DNA of 64,000 nucleotides, taken from the NCBI GenBank assembly GCA_013398015.1, contig VZRR01010919.1, positions 810,675 to 874,674 of the forward strand, read 5' to 3'. The stretch comes from Oreocharis arfaki (Eukaryota; Chordata; Aves; Passeriformes; Paramythiidae). Made by a program: the position numbers and the translations under genes. The notes under the pieces are model-generated. The model did not search any database, had not been told where the DNA came from, and was given only the letters and a program-made list of their open reading frames with translations. Shown in pieces: positions 35,403-49,500 of the stretch. Positions within the stretch are counted from its first letter, which is position 1; every line of letters starts with the position of its first letter.

Positions 35403-38400
35403 TGTTGTTTATTATATACTGAATACATTACTGGTGAAATAGCATAATTATATATGTAATCCTCCACTTTATAGCCCATCACCTTAGGGTGAGAAGAAAA
35501 AAGATGTTCCATAATGTGTGATAAGCAAATAATGGTAGCATTCCCAAGTTTGTTCACCTGTATTGTGTCTGTGTTATGTGAGCTTACTGGTGGCTGGTCC
35601 CTACAGCACACCAAGAAAGCCAACAAATTTGCTGCTGCTGATTATTGCCTTGCTGCGTGTGTCCTGCTTTTTGTTACAGCGGAGACACAAATGGGTCCCT
35701 TCTGGGTTTGTGAAAGAGAACAGCTTTACAACATAAACTGCTAGCAGCTAACAAAGAAGCAGCTCTGCAAATGTTGTCTCAAGTGAAAGCTGCATTTTGA
35801 TTCCTCTATTTGAATTGGTTAGTAATGTTTCTTCAAAAGTATATGGGCATGTTAACTTCCTAGGTACCACCCTGAACAGCTGGCTGTGCTACAGCTGGTT
35901 ATTTGTAAGGAAATTCTCTAATGAATAAATTACCAGAAGCATTCTTTTTACAGGAAGGAAAACCCTTACATTCTTCAACTTCAGTATTCTGTTCTGAGCC
36001 TTGAAACTGTCATTCTAAAATCAGTATGAGAGTCCAGGTAAGAATCTGTACTGAGAGTCCGGTTCTTTCCTTCCACAGTTACAAATAATCAAGCTGACAA
36101 GATGAACATGTTAAAAAAACCCCCAAAACCAAAACACCACAGAAGCAGCTCTGGAATCCATCAATTTTACATTGCTATTAAAAAATTAAATGTTTTATGC
36201 TGATGGTTTTTTTTTCTCACTAGCTGTTCTATGATAATGTGACATGTAGGATGATGGCCTGTAGGCTCAGGGTGATGTGGTTTATAAATTCGCCAAGCTT
36301 TATTTAAGCCATGCCATATCTCATACTTTGATGAAATATATTTATTTGAAGCTGTGTGTATTCATGCCTTTCGGGTATGTCTACACTCATAGAGGCTGAA
36401 AAGGAGGATAAATTAGTCCTCACTAATCATCATGTCCTTACATAGTACTGACAAGCTAGACTGATCATTTAGAAATTAGTTTGGGCATTTCATTGCCAAA
36501 GCTTACTGAGAAGGGATTAAAGCCTGTCTTTCCTCCTTCCTCCTTCTCCTCTTCATTGCTTCAGTAGCTCTGACAGTCTTACTGTGTAGTTCCCCTCCTG
36601 CCTCCCCTCTGCTTGCATCTGTTTCAGGCCGTCTCAGTCCTGGATATTCTCTTGTTCTCATTTTGCACTCTTTCTGCACTCTTAATTTTTTTAATACCTT
36701 GCTTACTGAGTAACATGAATGCAATCTCAAGTTACCTGAATAAGCATAAGGCATGTGTTTCTCCCTAGTGCTGGGATTTCCAAAGTAGCTCAGTATTGCA
36801 TGTCCAGCTTTCACTGGCCTTTGTATCCAGACTCCCATGCATAAAGGCTTCTTTGCAAACATCACCTGGAATTTATATGCTCACTTAGTATTCTGTAGTC
36901 AGCAGGTCCCTGAAGGTCTGTTTCTCGCTGAAAAATTGTGCAACCTCTAATCAGACTTCTCCAGGGATAAAGGTGTTCCCATTCAAACTCCTTGCCTCTG
37001 TTCGATGGTCTCTTAATTGTGCTGCTCTGATTCCATGTGGAGTCACCTTCCAGAGCAATCTGATTTAAACATGAACAAACAATCCCCACCCTTGAGTTGT
37101 CTTTCTCCATAATGGCAGGGAGAGAGCAGGTGTTTTCTTCAAATTGCTTTGGTGTTGGAGGAACTACAATGTAGGACAACATACTAAGAAGTTTCTCAGG
37201 ATAAAATGACTGCCTGTGGTTGCTGTTTAGAAAAGTGCTGGGTATGGGTTAAATTCTCTCTCTATCCTAGTATGTAAAGATAATATATTATTTCAAGACA
37301 AACTTGAGGATGTGTTATTTTAATTATGCCAGAGTATTCTGACCTGGCAGATGTTTATACTAATGCATTTCCAGTGTTGGGGAATGAAATCAGATTACCG
37401 AAAGAGTTTTCTGTTTGCTAAATCTGGTTAGAATTATGATAACACAGACTCTATGCAAGAAAAATTGTGGTGATGACAAAATATATGTCTGAAATGATGT
37501 AGTGTTTTCACTACAAATCACAAGGTGAAGGGATAACTTATCTTCAGATTTTAGCACTTGCCACTGCGGCTTGAATTATGTTGTATAATCTTTACTTCCA
37601 TTCTGAAAATTGTCTGCAGTCACATATATTCAATTTAGGAGAAAAGCACATAAAGTAAATTAGGTTAAAAAACCTAACTCTGCATTTTGTAATGTTGATT
37701 TAATAGAAAGCAGCCCAGAAAGAATATAATAATGACAGGGCATAAATGTTAGCATTATGTATAAATAAATGTCAGGCATCAGGTTCCTTCTAAATTTTTC
37801 TTAAGAACTGAGTTAGGATGGATGTCCCTTGTGACAATAAGTACAGAACATCTGACAAGTTCCTGGCAAACAAGAAGTTTATCAGAAAGCAGGTTATAGG
37901 AAATCGGATAACATTCGACACAGATCTCTCTTGAGTAAACTTCCTTCATATTCCTCCACCAGCTTAGTGCAGATGAGATTGTAATGATGGACATTTTAGG
38001 CCCCCTGGAGACAGAGGGCTGGGAACTGGAGAAAACATACATCTGGGAAGTTTCTAAGGAGCCTGGGGAAAGCTCCATAAAGAAACTCAGATAAAAAGAA
38101 AGACCAGATGGTGCCCTGACTACCAGATTCAGAAATTGAAGATTTTGTCTTTAAGTAAAGGTTCCATTTTTATATCCTAATAAGACACATGAAGAAGTTA
38201 GAGGTTACAGTTACTTGATACAAAGTAGATTAACTTCTTACGTATTAATTGTCCATTTCTCCTATATCTGAAGAGTTTCAGTGTGGTGATATTCTTGAAA
38301 TGATTATGGGGTGTAAAACCATAGAGAACTCATTTAGCCATTAAATGTGAGAGGCTGGTACACTATGATTTTCTGATTGAATTATGATAATAAGTGTGCA

Positions 38401-40550
38401 GGTGACAGTTTTGACAAGGCTTGTAAATAGAAAAGTATTACATTATTTTTCATTATCTCATGAATTGTGAAGGTACCTCTTAACTGCAGTTCCCATTTTC
38501 TCTTTGAATTGTTGTTTAGCCAGACTTAAACAAATATATATTCTGGCTAAAGATATAATATTAAGGAAAGAATAAATTACGCTTTTAAATTACAGTAAAC
38601 CAAGATTAAGATCAATAATTTAATTTTCAGGTGTCTCAAAGATGTCTGTGAAATATATGTGTTTTTTCCTGCAGTCTGATCTGTATTTTTAAGAAATTTT
38701 AGAGAAGATCACATAGTGATGCTTATTGCTCTATCCAATAGTAAATTACCATATGGAAATGTGGTTTTGCAAAGCGTGTCTGCTTTTGTGATTGAGGAAG
38801 CTGAACTCTGATCATTTCATATTTACAGGATACATTCTCTTAGGTCTGTGGTCAAAACTGTTAGTGAAAATCATAATATTCATGTTCTTTCTGTGTAGTG
38901 GTTTTATCTTCTGCAGACTTCATCCTGGGAGCAGGAGGGGAGAGCTGTTCTTGAAGGGAGGGAGAGACTGGGATAAGGAATTGCACCACGGGTGGAGTCA
39001 GCTGTGTTCAAATCACTGCTTTTGGCAATCGAACACAAGGGTCCTGAGAGCAGCTTTGGGGGCTGCAGAGCCTCTCCCCTGCCCTGATGACTTTACACAG
39101 CATTTCTAATTCTTTCAGAGAGTCATAATAGACAAAAGCCAAACAAACAAAAAGATTCTAATGTTAGGTTTGTCCAAGTCCACACTTGCCACATTTTCAT
39201 AGACATGCCACTTGATTCTCACAAGAAAGGAAGAGTTGAAGGGTGAGTGCGTGGTGATGGAGTGGCTGCCCTGATGGGCGGCTGGTGAAAAACTTGAGAA
39301 CACCTATTAAAATGTATGCTCATGAGTGCTGCTTACATCTGTGAAATTTTTAAGATGTATTTGAAATTTGCTGAGTGTGAAATATGATTCTGAGGTGATT
39401 CGAATTTTGTGAACCACAGGAAAATTGGCCAATAAAATGGTAATAATAGTAAGAAAGAAAATTTAAAAATGGTTGTTAAAAGCATAACTCAACCCAAAAA
39501 GTGGTTCTTACAAACCCACAATTATCTTGTACATGATTTTTAGCTGTAATATCTCAGAATAACTAACTCAGAGTATTTTTAATATACTGAAAGAAATAAA
39601 TTATTTCATTATAACCTTGTGGCATTCCACACATTGTTCCAATTTCGTTTCCTACTGTTATTAAAAAGAGTCTAAAAGAAATCAAAATAGGGTTCGATAG
39701 CTACCTGGATTTATCTGTGCCTTGAACCAGGCATGTATGTCTCCAATTTTGTTAAGTTTTATGTGAAACACTTAGTGTATATATAAGTTATTTATAATTA
39801 CGATACTTTTTTGTATAATGAGAAAATGACATGCCAAGATTCTTCTTTAATTTCTAGCCCTGCAGATCTTCTAGGGAATATAGATAAACAAGAAATTCTT
39901 ATAAAACCCCATAGATTCTGGTCACAGAGATTTGGTTGGTAAATTTTAAATGTCCTTCGTATACAGAGTGCAATACCCTGAAATGTCAGTTCTTACCTGC
40001 CTTTAGTTCCTATGGGACATTTGAATTTCATGCAGTGGGTATGTTTTGTTTTTCCTTTTGCTCAGGCTAAACATCCAGACAGCTTGTTCTATGTGCTCCA
40101 ACCAGTGCTTGCATCAATGAAGTTTAAATAACTAATCTTACTTAAAAAAATTACATGCTTTTAGAGTAATTTTGTTAGGTGCATTCAACAGAACAAATGG
40201 CACCTAAATTGATAGCATTACTGGTAATTTTATTGTGGTTTAGAGTTTGGCAAGCCTGTGAATGCTTCTGCCAGCTGGGCCTATAGACCAGGCTGTTTAA
40301 AGAACAGTTACACGAAGGAAAAAGTCACTCTTCTTTCTGAACATCTAGTTGTATTTTCTATGAATGGCAAGTTTTTTATTACAAGTAACAAGAATAAAAT
40401 AAAAGAAGCTAATTCTTTCTAGTTTGCCCTTTATTAATGAAGCCAATTTTCCAATGGGTGGAACTTTCACACAGCTGTAGAAAAGCCAAAATTTGTATTT
40501 GGTTGGAAAATATGATTTAAAAAATTGCAAAAAAGAGGCAGAATGAAGTT
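35403..40550. other. unassigned stretch
   Basis: No transposon was recognised beyond the possible retrocopy at its start. Two abutting minus-strand frames at 36503-36865 and 36862-37182 are noted under findings. A 9-bp perfect inverted repeat with a 19-nt loop lies at 38515-38551. A GC-richer patch lies at about 38930-39090 without a recognised feature. Confidence 0.45.
38515..38551. repeat. 9-bp inverted repeat, 19-nt AT-rich loop
   Basis: TTTAGCCAG (38515-38523) and CTGGCTAAA (38543-38551) are exact reverse complements around an AT-rich loop. No further context is recognised. Confidence 0.75.
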
Positions 40551-40555
40551 GTGGG

Positions 40556-40592
40556 GCTTTGTTTGTTTGTTTGTGTGTTTGTTTGTGGGGGG
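40556..40592. repeat. (GTTT)n microsatellite
   Basis: A run of GTTT tetramers interrupted once by GTGTGTTT, ending in a G7-containing GTGGGGGG segment. Confidence 0.85.
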
Positions 40593-40594
40593 TT

Positions 40595-43500
40595 GCAGAG
40601 GGGCAAGATTTCAGATTCTCAATATTTCAAATTGGCAGCATCCTGTTAAATTGTTCTGTGAGAGCTGAGAGCTGGCTGGCTGATGGATGCATGCTCTGTA
40701 CTGTGTGATACCATGCATATAAAATGGTTTATTGAGCAAAATAAACAATTCTCTGCAGTCTCTGTCAGACAACTCTACATTTCTCTGCAGTCTCATGACT
40801 GACAGCTATGACCAGCCAAGTAAACTCTACCTGTGCATTTGCAATGCGTTCTCTCTATTTCGTATCATTTAACCCTAAATGTCTCCTTAGTAGTGTACAC
40901 CTGTCACTTGTTTTGTTAGCTGGAATTTTTTGTTGCTTTAATTATGTGTTATGTTACACACAAAATGTATTTTACAATAATATTTACCTGTGAAGCTTAA
41001 GCTATCAAAGATCTTTTGCTTATCTGTCTAACATCTCATGTGAAACAGTTGGTATTTCCTAATTAGTATGCATACAATTTTTCTAACCATTATTTTCAGT
41101 TAGCATAGGGAGGACTGAGGTAGTATGTGTTGTTTAGTTGTTGCCTTTAAAGGAAGAAAATTCATGCAATTTATTTTCATCATCCAGTTTTATTTTTCAA
41201 ATGCGAAAGTGGCACTTAGAGAAACACAGGGACCTTAACTTAAAGGAAGTTATATTCTCATTTCAGAATTTATTTTTTCCCTGCTAAGTACATCCTTTTA
41301 TTCAGTCCTGACCACTGATTCTATGCCTTTTATTTACTTGTGTCAAAATGCATAGGAAGAAAATAGCAGATAGCAGAGATAGCAGAGCCAATGTAATTTC
41401 ATCCAATATGTCAAACCATGTCTTAAACTTTAAATGGTCTTGTTTTTCTGGTACACGGTTATTAACAGGATAAGATTTCTGCAGTCTTCCAGCATCCTTT
41501 GTTAGTGGTAAGCATCTTGAAACTAAAATGAGTAGAACCTGTACCTTGATGATAGTGCTGCAAGTCTGTGTTCATTATTTTCAAAATCTGCACAGAGTCA
41601 ATATTGAGATGGAGATGAGAGGCTGATTAAAATCAAGGTAATTTTTTAAGGCATCCAATATAAACAGTATTTTGTTGACAGTTACTTGGTAATTTTGTGA
41701 TAATGAAGTAAATTCAGAAGTTAAAAAGAGGTGCACAAGGATGAACACGTTCAAAGCTGTTGTGCCATTTCTGTGAGTGACTTTTCTATGTCATTTCTGA
41801 TCACCTTCACCATTCTTGAGAAGGGAAAACTCTTCAAAGAGCTTATCTTATGACTGGTAAATTTGAAAACACTTTGAAAAAGGGAAAAGCAGTCTTATTC
41901 CTGATCTACATCAAGGTAATTCATAATCAGACAAGTTTCTTGCTTTTAAATGACCTCTTTGCAGAAGCTCATGGAAAAGGGTAATTTCGCTAAAGGGAAA
42001 CCCAGAGTTCTTGTGAAGAGAAAAACTGTGCAGAAGTACAGACACAGTGATGTGCTTTCCTTTATTGCTTTTCAGGTAGCTGTGCAATGGTATCCTGGAT
42101 TAGTGACGATAGGAAAATGCTGGCAGGAGACTGGGGCACTGTTCTATTTTCTTTATTCTTTAATGGTATTAGGAAGAAAAGGTCCCATACAAAAAAATTA
42201 ACTAATGATTAAAATTGTAACTAATGTTACAAAACAGTTTGTTTTTGATGTGACAACAGTACACTGTTTTTTCACTAATGAGATATTAAAATTTTATCAT
42301 TTCCATTTGACAATGTTCTCAGCACTCTCATGAATTAAAATCCAGCTCTACTTCTCTAATAAAATTGTTAATTTATGACTACTGTGAACTTCTATAGCAT
42401 GGATCAATATTTATTTTCTGAATTGGCATCCCACTAGACTTATTAAAATAAACAATCTGATCATAGAAAAAGTCTTTATGTTTCAATTGAGTAAGAAGCT
42501 GCTTGAGTCTTACTGCTGTATTTTGAGAATTTGAGGACTCCGATGAAGACTTGAACAGACTCAGCCTCGCCTAAGGCAATGAGTAATAGTTTTTATGGTT
42601 TTCAGTCAAAGACTTCAGCATGAGGAGTAAGAACATTTCAATTATTCCAGTCACTAAGAGAACAATTAAATCTTTGAGCAAATCACTGTTCTTGGCTCCT
42701 AAAGGCAGATTATTTAGACCCGTTTCAGACACTTGTAATCATAGACCATGTGCAGAGAATCAGACTATCTCAGGTCCCTGCAAGATCTGACACTGCAATT
42801 CATTGCCTGCAATGAAATGTCTAGCACCATATGAGATGCCCTCAGGGTATCCAAGACCTCTGTGAAGAACTGGGAAATATGACACAAGATGAATGGGAGA
42901 CCCTTGCTCTTCTAGCATGCCACCTGAAGGCCAAGGCAAAAGCCCTAAAGCATCTGAAAGGGTACTCGATGCCTATGTGTGGGCAAGCGTATCAACCCCT
43001 CCAGAGAGTTGAAGAATGAACAGCTTTCTGTTCTTATTGGAGCACTGAGTGGATAGATAGTGTTAGTGTGTTTTGAAAATTTTGTTTTCACGCTTCCTTG
43101 CCCATACTTTCCTTTCCAAGCTTTCTTCTCATTATTGACCCTTTCTCAGTTTTTGGGTTTTTTAGGGTTTCAGGTTTTTGTTCGGTTTTTTTTTTTGTTT
43201 GTTTTTGATGTGACATTTTGCCTTGGCAGATGTAAAGACACATATCGTGTTCGGTCTGAAACATTTCTTTTCCTATATTTCACATTTGTAAATGTTTTCC
43301 AAATTCTGGAAGATAGTTTTGCTGGTTTATCTGTTTGTTGAACAAGAATGCTGTCCGTAATTGTCTCCATCACAGGGAGAGTGCCCTGTGATGTGGGTTT
43401 CAATATGATAGGTTAAATAGGCAACCTTTGTGAGGCAGCTGTTGGATGTAGTCATATTGACTGCTCAGAAGCACAAGGTAAAAGCACTGACGAGAAGCAA

Positions 43501-46500
43501 AAGTTTAATTTACTGTAGGAGAAAGTCACTAAAGGAAATTCAAACATTAGCTGGTGCAGTGGAAAGTTCTCTGTTTTATATGGTAATGAATAGCTCTCTC
43601 CAAATGCGGTCCTTGCCTTCCCTACAATGAGCACGGATGGGTAGGCTTAATAACTAAAGAAAAGCTGATGGCTGTGTCTCCCTGAACTAATGTTATTTTC
43701 TGATCATGACTTACTATCTTAGTACATTTTCCATAACAGAACATGTACTCTAATTAGAAACAAGTTGCAATGAAAATGTTAGAAATAGAAATATTTTATT
43801 CCCTCCTGTTTTGCAGAATTTTTTTCTGACATAATTGAGAAGCACTCGTGATACAGAATTTGGTCTACATATCTGCAAGAAGAATTTTAAAATCAGCTGG
43901 CTATCTGGGGTAAGGACCTCAGATGGGAATTCCATGCGAACTACTGCTTATTAGAGCTTTCCTGATTTCTGCTGTCACTTTTACAATGTTAGCTGGTGCC
44001 GGCACACAACTGGAGAAATGTTGATTCATGCAAGCTTTATGGATTAATCAGTATGAGAATCAGTACCTCAGAGACTCAGAAATGTGTGCAAACTCTGCTG
44101 TTCCAATGCCCACAAATCTCAGACAGGTATTTCGACCGAAATTCTTGTGTGGTTTTTTCATCCGCTGAATGGCTAAGTAGTAAGTGAGAGATTGTTGCAG
44201 AAATAAAAGTGGTTTATTTTCAGTGACAGAGAAAGTGGGAAATGAGGCCATAGGGACTGTTCTAATCTCTCCTGCATGGTTGTAGTGAATACATCCATTT
44301 TTGTCTTTTTCCTTTTTTTCGTCTTTTGTCCACTGGAAAAAGCAAGTTCTTTATCTATTGTCCAGTAGTTTCCTGAATTAAATCTCTCTCCTATGGACCT
44401 CTTAAAGGCAGATTCAATCAAAAAATGAATCCGTATTACCTTGCTTTTCCTTGATTTTGATTTTTAAGTGAAAGATATTACACTAATCAGTGCAAAAATA
44501 AGGAAAATCCTAACATGTGATGTATCTAATAATCTTCAGGTGGAACAGAAGTGTGTGAAATTTACTCTGTTGTCAGTTTTCTGCTGTTCAAGAGCTGTAC
44601 ATAGCAAACATAATAATTGTGCCGTTAAGCTGTGTTTGCTTTTTTCCTCATAAGAGGAAGGCGAGGACGCTGGAATGTATAAAGGGTTTCCATTGCTTCA
44701 CCTGCTCTCTCACTCATTTCCCAGTACACTTGTGCACCTCCTGTTACCCTTTTGCTTCCTACCATCTCTGCGGACTAGATCTGCTGAAATGAACTGCTTA
44801 AGCAAAGAAATATTTATGATTGACAATTTGTTTTTCTGCCCTTCTTCAAAATTGAAAGCTTTGGTCTCCGTGGACAGAGGGAAGAATGCAATTATCTCCT
44901 TAGAAGAGGCTTGCAACATGTTAGACCTTTTCAGCATGGACTTAATTTTAGTCTCAGTGAGCATAAAAAGGACAGTAGCTATCCCACCCCAAAGTAAAGA
45001 GGAGTGATAGGGACAGTAAAAGACCTTTGGTTAAAGTCTCTGAGACTGATGGGGTAAAAAAACCCGCTTGTACAAAACCATACTAAACTAAAAATGTAAG
45101 TCGTTCAAATTACTTCAGTGAGTGTTAACAAAAAGGAGCTTAACTGTGAAGGAAATTTTATTGTATTGAAAGTGTATTAATTAGTATTAGAAACAAATCT
45201 TCCATATGTTCTAGTTCCAATGGTTATATCTGTGTTCTTTTACTGGAGAGCTGCCCACATTCCTACTTTTTAAAAACCCAATAATTTCTGAAATTTTAGC
45301 CTCAATTTACTTTTTGTGCACTGAAAAATAAAGTACAAGAGGCTTGTACACACTATGATTGTTGGGATGATAATATGAGGTAAATTATTTGGTGGTTTTG
45401 GAACCAATTTCCTTTTCTGAGGTTGTTAGAAGCCTGCTTATTTAAATGCCAGTCTAAACCACTGGAGCTGGTTTTCATACGTGCCGGGGAGAACTGAAAT
45501 CCCTGGAACATTTGAGATAAATACAAATTATGTAAGAGACTTTTTAAGGTTTTAAAGGAACTGTTTTCAAACTAATTTTATTTCTGAGTAACAGTCACTT
45601 TGTATTATCAGAGGATTCGTTTATATTCTGGGATATTCAGCATAAATGCATTAAAACTAGACAAAAGAATGCCTCAATGCATTGCAAAGATCTGGAATTT
45701 CTGTTTTAAGCATGAAACTCATCTTACTCTTAACAGAGGAGCCAGAAGCAAAACTCCACGAAATACAAAATCCTGCTGTTAAACCAGTGCCCTGTCTTGA
45801 TGTGGTGCTGATGTGTTGCCTGGCCCTTGCTTTTACTGAACAGTTGTGTTGTGATCCAAAAGCACAAGGGACCCATGGGTCCTCTTTGTGCTAGGCATTG
45901 TACAAACTTGTAAGAAAAGAGACAGTCCCTGGATGAAGGTTTCAGATGTGCTAGGCTTTGCGTCTGTTCTATTGGGACTTAAAAAAATCTTTTAAGCTTT
46001 ATGTTTATTTACCTGTATTATCTGATAATATACAGAGGAGCCACTGTTCATCATCTTTTGGGTGAGCTGTCCACTATCTTTCAGACAAACTTTCTGTTAT
46101 AGTAGTAGCAGCTGCAATGCCACTGAAATGCAAGTAGTATCTGGAGAACTCTATTTGCTGCCTGATGATCTGGATCGTGGTTTGGTTTCGTGCTTCATCT
46201 TCAGACCCTTTCAAAATCTTTTTATAAAAAGACACACTGAGTGAAGTAACACTACCCAAAGTAGGGCTATAAATACATCTTTATCCTGTTCTTGGGAAAT
46301 GTATTTGTGTGATCTTGGTTCCCTTCATTTGAAAAAACCAAAAACTTAAGAGAACAGCTTTGGTACAAATATCTTTGATGATGATGCTTAATGTTTTTCT
46401 ACTGTGTAAGAGGGAAATAATGAGGCCACGTCAGGAACCACAGCATTAGCAGCAGAAGTACAGCTTCTATAGAGTTTGCACCTTGTATTTATGAGGTGCC

Positions 46501-49500
46501 TTTGATGGTAATCTTTAAAAATTCATTTTCAGTTCTGTTTTCTTCATCCATGCATTGCTAGTGGCTAAAAACTAAGGTCTGGGATAATTGCTGCTATCCT
46601 ACACTGATCAGCCCCTTCAAGTAAGAGAGCTTTTTCATACAGTGAGACAAAGTCTTCTGGTTGCTACAGTTTTTGATTAATGTTTATTCTCTTTGTTTTT
46701 TCCTGATATGATTTTGGTTTTTACTTCACCTCAGATTTTAGCTTAATAGGACTTAATGCCGCTTGCACGTAACACATCCTTGTCAAGTAAATAAAGGTCA
46801 AGACTTTTCGCATATGGACAGATGATATGAATGCCTGCCTGAAACACTTATTCATTCAAATTGCTTGGGAATATAGTGCAAAGAGAATATCAGCTCAGAT
46901 CTAGTTTGGACACTAGACAGATTTTGATCTGGGTTAAAACGTATGTTTGAAACTAATGTCAGTTGCACTTATCTTAGATTTATATCTACGTAATTGAGAA
47001 TCATCTGATTCTTTGCAGCTGGTCTGTCCCCTAAGATTTCCTTTACTTTTCTCATGCATCACAAAGATTGTCCCTGTTGTGTCATATATAAGCTGTTAGA
47101 TCATGTCTCTCTTTGATCAAGTTATGTTTGCCATTTTTGTATCGGTCTTTACTAGTCCTACCCCGCTCATTGCTCTAGCTTATCTTAAAATTTTTGAATG
47201 GCAGTCAGAGCAAGTGAGAGAAATATCAGGATGTTTTCATCTGACCCATTCAGATTTGAGTACCTATATCCATCACTGCTAAAAAAAATTTATGGGTTGA
47301 ATTGTTATTGTTGTTACCGTTTCCATGTTCAAAAACATGCTGAAGAGGAGTGAGAAGTCTTTGCAAAATAGAGTGATAGGTGAAAGGAGTCCTTTAATGT
47401 TGGATTAACATTTTTTGGTGTCTGAGAGCTAGGTAAGCTGTGAGAGGAAAACTGCTCAGCTGTCCAGTCCTGGTTGCCACAGTCTTTTGCTCTGTGCTTT
47501 AGCGAATAATTCAGTCATGCTGGGAGGGGTTTCCAAATGAGGTATAAATGATCACTTTCCATGATGCTTTTGTAAGGTCCATCTTGGCATTAGGAGTGAG
47601 CTAGGCTAGGTCTTGGAAGATGCTGAACCATCTTTTCCTCTTCTGCCAAACATGTGATACAGCTTTTATTCATCCACTATAACCTCAAAATGTTTAACCT
47701 AAGTATCCTTGTTACACTTAGTTACTGGTAAACTTAGTGGAAGATTATAACACTTTCAGATTACAACTCAGTTAACTGAAGATTTGAGCTGTCTTCTGGA
47801 CTGGACAGTTTATTTCCATTTTAAACCAGGAGCCCAGACTGACTTGGTTTCTTACATGAAATATCTCGAATTCTAGAACTCATGTCTCAGTGCTTTGCAG
47901 TAAAAAGAGGCTAATGTGATATTCCTTCGTCACATACACAATGAAGCAAACACTTTTAAAGTTGTGGAGACATCCACGTGTCTAGGATTGATGGGGCTAT
48001 TTTCTTCAATTTTAGATCGAGTGCTGGAAGTACTCTCTAACTAAAAGATTTTCTGAATATTAATGGTTGTAGAATACTTGAAGATGTAAAACTGAATAAA
48101 TGATTCTTTCTCTTACGTTATTTTTAAACTTTTTTGTTGAAAAAAGAGGAATTTGCGATACTGTGAACAAGGTGAAGTAATACAAGAGTGGTTTTCAGTA
48201 CATTGATTTTGCATTGTGATAAAGGAAGTGCCAAATGGTTCAGTGCTCCTAGGTGTACATGAGTCACACTTCTGTTCATCTCATTTTGAAGTGAAATGCT
48301 CTGGAAATTGATTATATAGGCAATGCTAGATAGTCAAGAAGATACTGGTAGAATGAAGTAAGTTGCTTGAAACTAATTATTTGGGAAGTGCTTTGCAAAG
48401 CAGAACTGTAAAGGAGGTAAAATTTTCAACTGGCTTATTAAAATGTGAGCACATTATATTAATCAGTGAATTAGTGCTTGATATCCCATTTTATTTTCTT
48501 GTAAAGTACAAGATCTGAAAACTAAAGTACACGTATCTCCAACATACATAGCCTTCAAGTGCTTTGTCTGTGAAGATGCAGTTTGGTTATTCATTAGGAA
48601 TTTAATCTATTTTTGAACGTTGATTTCACTGTTTTGAGCAGCCTAGTATTCTGAAAGTTGTGTGTTTTCCAGACAAACTTGTATCTGAATCTCACATACT
48701 TGTCTTCTCTATTTGTCAATTTGCCTTCAAATGAATTTTTGGGGAGTAATTTTCATTTCTCATTTAATTTGTTCCTTCTGTCACTTTTTAAGACATCTGA
48801 GTCCAAGCTAGAAGTACAAATGCACGGAAGTATGATCTTTAATAGCATCAAAGTGCCTTAATGTTTGAATAGGTTGCTAGTGTGTTTTAGAGAGAAGAGT
48901 TAACAGACTCCCTCAATGGTTTCAGACACTGAATATCAAAACACACAAAACGAACAAAAAACCTGCCCTTTATCATGCTGTCCTCATGATGTTAGACACC
49001 GAATCCCATTTTAAAAATAATTTGGCCTCAAAGTCATTTGCATTGGTTGTACTCCAAACGCCTACATAACTCCTACAGTTCAGTGTGTATTAAACAGATA
49101 TATGCTATACATAGTACATATATTTTTGTGTGGCGGCTTTGCACTGGAAGGTTAGTGGGGTTGGAGATGTGGTGTGCTCCCATGGTAATCTTGATATGGC
49201 ACAATAAACAGGCCCGTGGGATGCACTGAGTGTATTTATCCCACATTATTAAAAGTCACAGTCAATGTGAGCTGTACACTGACTAAATTTGGTTCTGTAA
49301 AAACCAAACTGCTTCTAGGCATTAAAAAACCCAAAACCGTAGGGTTAAGAAAGAAACCAGAGCAGGAGATCTCAGCATCATGGTTTGAGTTTTGCCTTTG
49401 CTCCAGACCATTTTGTGCCTCAACCTGTGCTCGGGTACTAGAGTGAGTAGAAGAGATCAGCTCTGCTGCATTTGTCACTTGCACTGTGAAGGGCATTGCA

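Noticed and set aside
35309..35626. 105-codon minus-strand frame
   Set aside because: It is kept open by the T40 tract (poly-Lys) and has no protein-like features outside it.
38930..39090. GC-richer patch considered as a CpG island or promoter
   Set aside because: It is short and has few CpG dinucleotides, and no adjacent exon-like sequence was found.
44675..45007. 110-codon plus-strand frame with hydrophobic N-terminus
   Set aside because: The apparent signal-peptide look comes from a pyrimidine-rich stretch coding Leu, Pro and Phe. There is no homology cue, splice context or conserved motif.
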